Shown piece by piece: positions 1 to 4,806 of a DNA stretch of 6,340 nt (within the stretch, counting starts at the first letter, position 1; each line of letters begins with the position of its first letter). Below the pieces are notes generated by a model. The model was given only the letters and a program-made list of their open reading frames with translations. It ran no database searches and was not told where the DNA came from. Source of the DNA: Candidatus Methylomirabilota bacterium (GTDB taxonomy: Bacteria; Methylomirabilota; Methylomirabilia; Methylomirabilales; CSP1-5); NCBI GenBank assembly GCA_022615475.1, contig JAKEGQ010000092.1, forward strand, positions 1-6,340. Reading direction: 5' to 3'. The translations under genes were made by a program, and so were the position numbers.

Positions 1-845
1 CCGGGGGCAATGTCGGTGAGGGCCTGAATCTGTCGAGCGAAGATCTGCCTGTCACGGCCCCACACCATGGTCGGTACGCGGTTCCAGGTGTGGGAACGGC
101 TGCTCAAATCTTCGATGTTGCCGTGATCGCTGACCAGGACGAAGAGATGCCGAGAGAAATCCAGCAGCTCAACCAGCATAGAGACAAACCGGTCTAATCC
201 CTCGAGCAGCTTCACCGCCCGATCCATGTCCTGGGCGTGCCCGGCCAGGTCGGTCTCAAGGTATTCGTAGTAGGTGAGATCGTGGGCCTCGGTGAGCGCC
301 GCCAGGCGCCCTGCCGCCTCCTCGGGGGAGAGGAGCGGGACCGGGTAGCCCCGAGCCCTGAGCAGGCGGTTCGTGAAGTCGTGGTAGAGCGCCTCCCCGC
401 TGGCAAGGTCAGTCAGGTCTCTGAGACGAACGCCGGCGCTCCGTAGGGCGACGGTGGTTACCGACGGAAACCTGCGCCGCTGCAGGGCGGAATCGGTAAA
501 GGCATTGGCGCACGCCACCCGTCTGCCGCGGAGCAAGGCCGTCCGAAAAAGGGAATGCGTCCTCAGCATCGAGGCGAGCGTCGGCGTACAGAATCCCTGG
601 ATGTGGCGGCCGGCGAGGAGGGGGGCGTTGAGTCCGGTGAGCATCGCGGTCTGCCCCGTCGCACTCTGGGGGAGACCGGGTACCCCCATCGAGGCGTCGG
701 TCGGCACAATCGCGCAGCCGTCGGTCACCGGGGCGTGGGTCCGGAAGCGCCGGAACCACTGCGTCTGCGCCACGGCCATGGGGTTTCGATGCGCGTCCGG
801 CTCACCGAGGCCGAGGCCGTCTACGAGAAGGAGGAGGATACCCAT
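1..845 (-). CDS. Alkaline-phosphatase-superfamily metalloenzyme, iPGM/phosphopentomutase-like (partial, 3' end outside window)
   Basis: The frame stays open for 281 codons from ATG at 845 to the left edge, so only the C-terminus is missing. The start is supported by an AGGA seven bases upstream and by the immediate family-like opening MGILLLLVDGLGLG, whose Asp9 would be a metal ligand. The motif LPQSATGQT (58-66) sits where iPGM has its NSEVGH nucleophile loop, so Ser61 is the likely nucleophile. DLAGH (198-202), SDHGN (238-242) and HTWNRVP (251-257) supply the Asp/His set that binds two metals in this superfamily. The cap segment (about 75-185) is shorter than in true iPGM, whose members exceed 500 residues; this protein probably ends near 290. 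It may be a phosphomutase or phosphatase, but the substrate cannot be read from sequence. It lies 57 bp downstream of mazG on the same strand, probably co-transcribed. Superfamily assignment is firm; the specific reaction is unknown. Confidence 0.85.
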   Translation of the reverse strand, partial: MGILLLLVDGLGLGEPDAHRNPMAVAQTQWFRRFRTHAPVTDGCAIVPTDASMGVPGLPQSATGQTAMLTGLNAPLLAGRHIQGFCTPTLASMLRTHSLFRTALLRGRRVACANAFTDSALQRRRFPSVTTVALRSAGVRLRDLTDLASGEALYHDFTNRLLRARGYPVPLLSPEEAAGRLAALTEAHDLTYYEYLETDLAGHAQDMDRAVKLLEGLDRFVSMLVELLDFSRHLFVLVSDHGNIEDLSSRSHTWNRVPTMVWGRDRQIFARQIQALTDIAP

Positions 846-902
846 GGTCTGTTCCTGTCCAGTGCGCCGGGCAGCCCGGATGCTCGATTCTCCCTTCCCG
901 AG

Positions 903-1706
903 CTACCGATCCCTGCCCAGCTCCTCTCCAATCTTTGCCTCCTGCCACAGGGCATCCATCTCCTCCAGGCTGCTCTCCCTGAGCGACCTCCCCCGGTCGG
1001 CGATCACCGTTTCGATGTGCCGAAACCGGCGCGTAAATTTCTCGATGCACTTCCGGAGAGCCTCTTCGGCATTCAGGTCGAAAAACCGGGCGAGGTTGAC
1101 CAGGCTGAACAGGAGGTCTCCCAACTCGGCCTCGGTCGCCGCGGCTCCCTTCCCCATCGCCTCCTTCAGCTCCAAGAGCTCTTCCTCGACCTTCTGAAGG
1201 ACCTGGGCGGTCTCTCCCCAGTCGAACCCCACCCTGGCCGCTTTATCTTGCAGGCGCTGGGCTCGGAGGAGGGTGGGCAGGGTCTTGGGGACTCCCGCCA
1301 GCGCCGAGGCCTCTTTCACCCCGCCCCGCTCGTCCTGCTTCAGGCGCTCCCAGTTCGAGAGGACCTCGGCGGCGGTGTCCGCCTTGCCCTCGCCGAAGAC
1401 GTGAGGGTGGCGGCGAATGAGCTTGTCCGTGACGTTGGCGAGCACCTCTTTCACCGTGAATTCTCCGAGCTCCGCGGCGATTTGGGCATGGAAGACTACC
1501 TGGAGCAGCAGATCCCCGAGCTCCTCCTGCAGCTTGTCACTCTCTCCCTGATCGAGCGCCTCGAGGACCTCGTACGCCTCTTCGATGAGGAAGGCCTTGA
1601 GCGACTCCCGGGTCTGTTCTCGATCCCAGGGACAGCCCCCGGGCGCCCGGAGCGTGGCCATGACCCGGACCAATCGCTCAAAAAGGGTCCCGCACGTCTC
1701 GCCCAT
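903..1706 (-). CDS. mazG: MazG nucleoside triphosphate pyrophosphohydrolase
   Basis: The protein has 267 residues, close to E. coli MazG (263). It hydrolyses (d)NTPs to the monophosphate and pyrophosphate in the cytoplasm, a housecleaning role. Two tandem MazG domains are visible. The N-terminal one has GGCPWDREQT (23-32), the metal-binding EEAYE (42-46) and EELGD (61-65). The C-terminal one has GFDW (160-163), EEELLE (174-179) and EAELGD (192-197). Both domains keep the ExxE and ExxD acidic residues that coordinate Mg2+, so neither looks degenerate; in E. coli the C-terminal domain does the catalysis. RHPHVFG (99-105), the usual linker signature, is present. The start ATG at 1706 has GGGAGG upstream at 5-nt spacing. 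It is the first gene of a leftward unit with the metalloenzyme gene, and is transcribed divergently from the Fur-family regulator. No mazEF toxin-antitoxin genes are adjacent. Confidence 0.97.
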   Translation of the reverse strand: MGETCGTLFERLVRVMATLRAPGGCPWDREQTRESLKAFLIEEAYEVLEALDQGESDKLQEELGDLLLQVVFHAQIAAELGEFTVKEVLANVTDKLIRRHPHVFGEGKADTAAEVLSNWERLKQDERGGVKEASALAGVPKTLPTLLRAQRLQDKAARVGFDWGETAQVLQKVEEELLELKEAMGKGAAATEAELGDLLFSLVNLARFFDLNAEEALRKCIEKFTRRFRHIETVIADRGRSLRESSLEEMDALWQEAKIGEELGRDR

Positions 1707-1740
1707 CCGGCCTCCCTTCGCGCTGCTCCAGCGCCGCCCT

Positions 1741-1768
1741 ATTATACACCCGGGTGCCGGGCCGACAA
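1741..1768 (-). promoter_or_regulatory. Putative sigma70 promoter of mazG
   Basis: Read on the minus strand, TTGTCG (1768-1763, 4/6 to consensus) is followed after 16 bp by a perfect TATAAT (1746-1741). Predicted transcription would begin near 1734, giving a leader of about 27 nt that contains the mazG ribosome-binding site. Seen in sequence only. Confidence 0.55.
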
Positions 1769-1786
1769 GGCGGGAGTCTTTTCATC

Positions 1787-1814
1787 TTGACGATGACGAC
1801 GGATCGGCTAGAAT
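1787..1814 (+). promoter_or_regulatory. Putative sigma70 promoter of the Fur-family regulator/ZIP unit
   Basis: TTGACG (1787-1792, 5/6) is followed by a 16-bp spacer and TAGAAT (1809-1814, 5/6). The predicted start of transcription is around 1820-1822, at the left edge of the palindrome. This leaves a leader of about 25 nt before the ATG at 1846. Confidence 0.6.
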
Positions 1815-1819
1815 TGATT

Positions 1820-1836
1820 TTGCAAATTATTTGCAA
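1820..1836. promoter_or_regulatory. Perfect 8-1-8 palindrome, probable Fur-family operator
   Basis: TTGCAAATTATTTGCAA is a perfect inverted repeat around the central T at 1828. It is AT-rich against GC-rich surroundings. It lies at about +1 to +16 relative to the predicted promoter and ends 9 bp before the regulator's ATG, where bound protein would block initiation. Fur-family regulators typically bind such palindromes. The TTGCAA-N5-TTGCAA pattern also matches, from memory, the box described for the nickel regulator Nur of Streptomyces. Autoregulation by the adjacent gene product is an inference; the palindrome itself is certain. Confidence 0.75.
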
Positions 1837-1845
1837 TATCTGCTC

Positions 1846-2286
1846 ATGCGCTACGGCATCACACATTTCAAAGACCTCCTGGGTGGGGAGGGATACTCGT
1901 GGACTCGGGCCCGGTCGGCGGTCCTGACCGTGCTGACGACGGTTCCACGTCCGCTGCGGGCGGAGGAGATCCACCGGGCCCTGCGCGACCCGCGTATCAA
2001 TCTGTCGTCGGTCTACCGCGCGCTGCGCCTCTTCGAGAGTCTGGACGTCGTCCAACGGGTTGAATTGGGAGAGGGCGCGGCCCGGTACGAGCTGGCCGAC
2101 GATTACCGGGATCACCATCACCACCTGGTGTGTGACGCCTGCGGGCGCATTGAGGATGTGGCCGCCTGTCCGGTCGAGGCGGCCGGTCTCACGCGTCACA
2201 TCCGGAAGCGGACGGGTTTTGCGGTCCGGTCCCACGTCCTGGAGCTCTTCGGTCTCTGTCGGACCTGTCGGCGAGTCACAGGATGA
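1846..2286 (+). CDS. Fur-family metalloregulator, probably Zur-like
   Basis: This 146-residue length is typical of Fur, Zur and PerR proteins. The N-terminal winged helix (about 17-83) contains SWTRARSAVL and the recognition-helix signature NLSSVYRALRLFESL (52-66), followed by the wing ending in ARYEL. The C-terminal dimerisation domain has the His cluster DHHHH (89-93), which supplies metal ligands, and two CxxC pairs, CDAC (96-99) and CRTC (138-141), forming the structural zinc site. His130 and Glu103/Glu111 are further candidate sensor ligands. The frame is open upstream to 1585, but that extension crosses the promoter, operator and mazG, so ATG 1846 is preferred. It lacks a clear Shine-Dalgarno sequence, and an in-frame TTG at 1831 is a weaker alternative. 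The ZIP gene begins 13 bp downstream, arguing for zinc sensing; nickel, iron or manganese cannot be excluded. Confidence 0.93.
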   Translation: MRYGITHFKDLLGGEGYSWTRARSAVLTVLTTVPRPLRAEEIHRALRDPRINLSSVYRALRLFESLDVVQRVELGEGAARYELADDYRDHHHHLVCDACGRIEDVAACPVEAAGLTRHIRKRTGFAVRSHVLELFGLCRTCRRVTG

Positions 2287-2299
2287 GGAAGTCGGCGAG

Positions 2300-2995
2300 A
2301 TGATTTACCTCTATGCAACGGTGGCAGGACTGTCCGACGTCGTGGCCGGCTGGCTTGCCCTACGCGGGAAGACCGCAAAGATCGAGTCCCGGTACATCAT
2401 CGGATTCGCGGCGGGGGTCTTGATCGCGGTCAGTTTCCTCGACATCCTCCCGGAGGTGAACATCAAGGAGGATGCCCTCATCCTGGCCCTCGGATTTGTT
2501 TCCTTTTACGTCCTGGAAAAGGTGATGATGATCCACGCCTGCGGCGAGAGCGAATGCGAAACCCATCACATCGGCCCCGTGGCGGTGCTCGGGATGGCCC
2601 TGGACAACTTCGTGGATGGCGCGGGGATCGCGGTGGGATATCTGATCGACCCGTTCCTGGGCCTCTCGATTACCGCCGCTGTCGTCCTCCATGAGATTCC
2701 GCAGGGCATCACCTCTGCCCTGATCATGCAGCATGCCAAGTGGAGCAGGCCGCGTATTGTCGCAGCCCTCAGCCTGGCGGGGCTTCTCTATCCGCTAGGG
2801 GCCGTGTTCGCGGGGTTCATCCCCGGGCCGTTCCACGAGAAGGTCCTGGCCTTTATCGCCGGTGATTTCATCTACATCGGGGCCAGCGATCTGCTGCCGG
2901 AGGCCCATCGGAAATTCAACTGGAAAGTCATCCTCTCGGTGGTGGGCGGGATGGCCTTCATGGGGGTCCTCCGCCTTTTCGCCCCTCATGTTTGA
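2300..2995 (+). CDS. ZIP-family divalent metal permease
   Basis: This 231-residue inner-membrane protein has about eight hydrophobic segments: roughly 2-22, 31-53, 59-79, 92-116, 119-143, 152-174, 182-201 and 209-228. TM4 carries LDNFVDGAGIAVG (101-113) and TM5 carries VLHEIPQG (129-136), the conserved ZIP metal-pathway motifs. The TM3-TM4 loop, HACGESECETHH (79-90), is rich in Cys, His and Glu and could capture metal. ZIP proteins move Zn2+ and sometimes Fe2+, Mn2+ or other ions into the cytoplasm. Two usual ligands differ: Asp102 replaces the common TM4 His, and Gly136 sits where many homologues have the second Glu of HEIPxE. ATG 2300 is chosen because GAGGAAG lies 8 nt upstream and TM1 starts at once; the upstream open frame only overlaps the regulator gene. 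It is probably co-transcribed with the regulator and repressed by it. Confidence 0.92.
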   Translation: MIYLYATVAGLSDVVAGWLALRGKTAKIESRYIIGFAAGVLIAVSFLDILPEVNIKEDALILALGFVSFYVLEKVMMIHACGESECETHHIGPVAVLGMALDNFVDGAGIAVGYLIDPFLGLSITAAVVLHEIPQGITSALIMQHAKWSRPRIVAALSLAGLLYPLGAVFAGFIPGPFHEKVLAFIAGDFIYIGASDLLPEAHRKFNWKVILSVVGGMAFMGVLRLFAPHV

Positions 2996-3026
2996 GGCCC
3001 CGGTTGGGGTCCGAACGGTACAGGAC

Positions 3027-3055
3027 TTGCAATAAACCCCCGGTAGTGCTTTAAT
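3027..3055 (+). promoter_or_regulatory. Putative promoter of the lytic transglycosylase gene
   Basis: TTGCAA (3027-3032, 4/6) and TTTAAT (3050-3055, 5/6) are separated by 17 bp in the 77-bp gap after the ZIP gene. The predicted start near 3062 would leave a very short leader with GGAGAGGA directly before ATG 3073. Confidence 0.4.
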
Positions 3056-3072
3056 CCTTTGCGGAGAGGACC

Positions 3073-3732
3073 ATGGGGAAAGCAAGCCGACTCTTGTGGG
3101 GACCGCTCCTGGTTGCCCTGTTGCCCGGATACGCAGCGGCGGGCGATGGGCAAATCTACCGGCGAATGGATGCGTCCGGCATGGTCCACTATACCAACGT
3201 CCCTCCCAATCCCGTCCTTTCCCGCAGGTTCCCGCGCAGCGAACAGTCCTCTGGGCTCAAGGCGTTGATCAGTTCTGCCGCTCATCGGGTCGGCCTTGAC
3301 CCCCGGCTGATCGAGGCCGTTATCTCAGTGGAATCGGACTTCGATCCATTGGCAGTCTCTCGCAAGGGGGCGATGGGACTCATGCAGCTCATGCCCGAGA
3401 CCGCGGATCGCTATGCGGTGCAAAACCCTTTTGATCCCCGGGAGAACATCGGGGGCGGCACCCGATACCTCCGCGATCTGCTCCATCGGTTTGGGGGGGA
3501 TCTCCGCTGGGCCCTGGCGGCCTACAACGCGGGAGAGAGGGCGGTCGACACGTACAAGGGCATTCCCCCCTACCGGGAAACCCGCGAGTATGTGACCAAG
3601 GTCTTGCAGCGCTACGGCCAACCCTCTATCTCGATCTCACGCCATGCATCGTCATCTGTTGGGTACCGTTTTTTCAACCCTGATGGAGGTTCCAGCTTTA
3701 CCAATATCCCGCCCCGGATTTCCCTCCCATAG
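3073..3732 (+). CDS. Exported lytic transglycosylase with DUF4124-like motifs at both ends
   Basis: This 219-residue protein cleaves the MurNAc-GlcNAc bond of peptidoglycan with 1,6-anhydro ring formation, acting in the periplasm. Residues 1-23 look like a Sec signal peptide: a positive start (K3, R6), a hydrophobic core, then AAAG, with cleavage likely near 23. Residues 26-47 form a DUF4124-like unit (IYRRMDASGMVHYTNVPP). The SLT domain covers about 62-182: catalytic Glu87 in SVESDFDP, GAMGLMQLMPETA (99-111), NPFDPRENI (118-126), and AAYNAGE (149-155), followed by PPYRETREYV (165-174). Near the C-terminus YRFFNPDGGSSFTNIPP (198-214) resembles the N-terminal unit. ATG 3073 is preceded by GGAGAGGA. 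There is no Cys after the signal core, so it is not an obvious lipoprotein. It appears to be a single-gene unit, and the family role (wall turnover or assembly of envelope machines) is not revealed by its neighbours. Confidence 0.94.
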   Translation: MGKASRLLWGPLLVALLPGYAAAGDGQIYRRMDASGMVHYTNVPPNPVLSRRFPRSEQSSGLKALISSAAHRVGLDPRLIEAVISVESDFDPLAVSRKGAMGLMQLMPETADRYAVQNPFDPRENIGGGTRYLRDLLHRFGGDLRWALAAYNAGERAVDTYKGIPPYRETREYVTKVLQRYGQPSISISRHASSSVGYRFFNPDGGSSFTNIPPRISLP

Positions 3733-3764
3733 CCGAATCTCTCGCTACGAGCGGAAGTTCACGG

Positions 3765-3793
3765 TTGACAAGGTAACGCGGGTAGAGTAGCAT
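3765..3793 (+). promoter_or_regulatory. Putative sigma70 promoter of the aminopropyltransferase gene
   Basis: A perfect TTGACA (3765-3770) is followed at exactly 17 bp by TAGCAT (3788-3793, 4/6). Predicted transcription starts near 3800, giving a leader of about 33 nt with AGGGG (3821-3825) as ribosome-binding site. Confidence 0.6.
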
Positions 3794-3832
3794 CGACCTG
3801 CGTTAAGTGCCTAATTCTTCAGGGGTCGGAAG

Positions 3833-4705
3833 ATGACTACTCTTTCCGGGTTCTACCATATCGACCAGATTGATCACCACGAGTTCCACGGCTATGCCCT
3901 GTCCGGCTCTCTGTACTCTGGGCAGTCGAAGCTTCAGACCATCCAGGTGGTCGAGAGCCCGAAATTCGGCAAGATGTTGATCCTGGATGGGAAGATCCAG
4001 TCGGCGGCGCTGGATGAGCATATCTACCATGAGGCCCTCGTCCATCCGGCGATGCTCTTGCACCCGCATCCCCGCCGGGTCCTGATCCTGGGCGGAGGGG
4101 AGGGGGCCACGCTGCGGGAGGTCCTCCGATATCGGATGGTGGAAGAGGCCGTGATGGTGGACCTCGATGATGAGATCGTCAGTCTCAGCCGCAAGTACCT
4201 CCCGGAATGGTCAGAGAGGGCGTTTGAGGATCCCAGGGCGACGATCGTGTGTACGGATGCCCGAGAATTTCTCGATCGACCGATCGGACTGTTTGATGTG
4301 ATCATCCACGATATCACCGATCGGGTGACGGGTGACTTCGCTGAAGACTACTACCGTGCGATCCAGCAGCGGTTGGCCGACCGCGGGATGCTCGCCATGC
4401 AGGCCCTAGAGCTCAATCTGGGGGATTTCGCGGGACACCTGGGGATTCGACAGGAGGTGGAAAGGGTCTTCTCCTGGCTCCGGTCGTACCGGGCCTACGT
4501 GCCTTCCTTCCGGGCCGATTGGGGGTTTGTGCTCGCGACAACCGCTGAGGCGCTCGACCCGGTCGCCTCCGGGATCGTGGAGAGCCGCTTCGGCGAGCGA
4601 TTGGGACCAGGGGCCGGACTGCGATTTTACGGACCGGCGGTGCACAGCGCCCTGTTCACGCTCTCGAACGAGCTCGCAGACCTTATCGGCCAGAAGACTG
4701 CTTGA
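3833..4705 (+). CDS. speE: Spermidine synthase-like aminopropyltransferase
   Basis: This 290-residue length is typical of SpeE. It transfers the aminopropyl group of decarboxylated S-adenosylmethionine to an amine such as putrescine in the cytoplasm. An N-terminal beta-rich part has SKLQTIQV (32-39, Gln35 a nucleotide contact) and LILDGKIQ (49-56), then DEHIYHE (61-67). The Rossmann core has GGGEGATLREVL (87-98), the acidic ribose-binding MVDLD (108-112), TDARE (141-145) for adenine, and DVIIHDITD (155-163), whose Asp160 and Asp163 match the catalytic acidic pair. The GGGEGAT and VDLD forms resemble thermospermine synthase or N1-aminopropylagmatine synthase as much as classical spermidine synthase (GGGDGG, EID), and Arg164 replaces the usual Pro of the DP motif, so the amine acceptor is uncertain. 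ATG 3833 follows AGGGG at 7 nt. No speD or arginine/ornithine decarboxylase gene is in the window. Confidence 0.9.
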   Translation: MTTLSGFYHIDQIDHHEFHGYALSGSLYSGQSKLQTIQVVESPKFGKMLILDGKIQSAALDEHIYHEALVHPAMLLHPHPRRVLILGGGEGATLREVLRYRMVEEAVMVDLDDEIVSLSRKYLPEWSERAFEDPRATIVCTDAREFLDRPIGLFDVIIHDITDRVTGDFAEDYYRAIQQRLADRGMLAMQALELNLGDFAGHLGIRQEVERVFSWLRSYRAYVPSFRADWGFVLATTAEALDPVASGIVESRFGERLGPGAGLRFYGPAVHSALFTLSNELADLIGQKTA

Positions 4706-4714
4706 ACGCGAGGA

Positions 4715-4738
4715 GGCTAGAAAGCTAGGACGCTGATG
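4715..4738. repeat. Degenerate 8-bp tandem repeat (GCTAG-type)
   Basis: Three imperfect units of period 8 (GGCTAGAA, AGCTAGGA, CGCTGATG) begin 9 bp after the stop of the aminopropyltransferase gene. The GCTAG core is exact in the first two and decayed in the third. Three short units could arise by chance. Function unknown. Confidence 0.4.
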
Positions 4739-4787
4739 TTAGGTGTCGGGTGTTGCGTTGCCGAACACCGAAAACCCAATACCCGAG
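4739..4787. repeat. Heptad-like intergenic repeat forming an inverted repeat before glyA
   Basis: The left part reads as GGTGT/GGGTG-type units about 7 bp apart (TTAGGTG, TCGGGTG, TTGCGTT); the right part is roughly its complement (AACACCG, AAAACCC, AATACCC). TCGGGTGTTG (4746-4755) can pair with CAATACCCGA (4777-4786) over 10 bp with one G-U pair. It can alternatively pair with AACACCGA (4764-4771) over 8 bp with one bulged G. The element ends 10 bp before the glyA ribosome-binding site. It may be a dispersed intergenic repeat or an RNA structure in the glyA leader. Confidence 0.5.
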
Positions 4788-4795
4788 CAGTCAAG

Positions 4796-4801
4796 AGGAG
4801 G
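4796..4801 (+). promoter_or_regulatory. Strong ribosome-binding site that fixes the glyA GTG start
   Basis: AGGAGG, within AGAGGAGG, lies 5 nt upstream of GTG 4807. The in-frame GTG at 4750 has no such site and would extend the protein through the repeat element. Confidence 0.85.
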
Positions 4802-4806
4802 AACCA

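Noticed and set aside
867..879. Hairpin CCGGG-CAG-CCCGG between mazG and the metalloenzyme gene
   Set aside because: A five-pair stem with no T-tract in GC-rich DNA is expected by chance; it does not argue for separate transcription units.
555..1790. Long plus-strand open frame (about 411 codons) across the mazG/metalloenzyme region
   Set aside because: It lies antisense to two genes with clear family motifs, its translation is low-complexity Arg/Leu/Pro/Gly-rich with no recognisable domain, and GC-rich DNA commonly leaves such frames open.
1585..1845. N-terminal extension of the Fur-family gene
   Set aside because: It would run through the predicted promoter, operator and the mazG start. 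The family domain begins after ATG 1846 and the total length from there (146) is typical.
2996..3011. Hairpin GGCCCC-GGTT-GGGGTC right after the ZIP stop codon as a terminator
   Set aside because: The stem is only six pairs with one G-U, and no T-run follows, so intrinsic termination is not supported.
3027..3032. TTGCAA half-site in the transglycosylase promoter as a second operator for the Fur-family regulator
   Set aside because: Only one half is present; the expected second TTGCAA after 5 bp is absent.
4750..4806. Upstream GTG start for glyA
   Set aside because: No ribosome-binding site; the extra 19 residues come from the repeat element and are not expected in SHMT, whereas GTG 4807 has AGGAGG at 5 nt.
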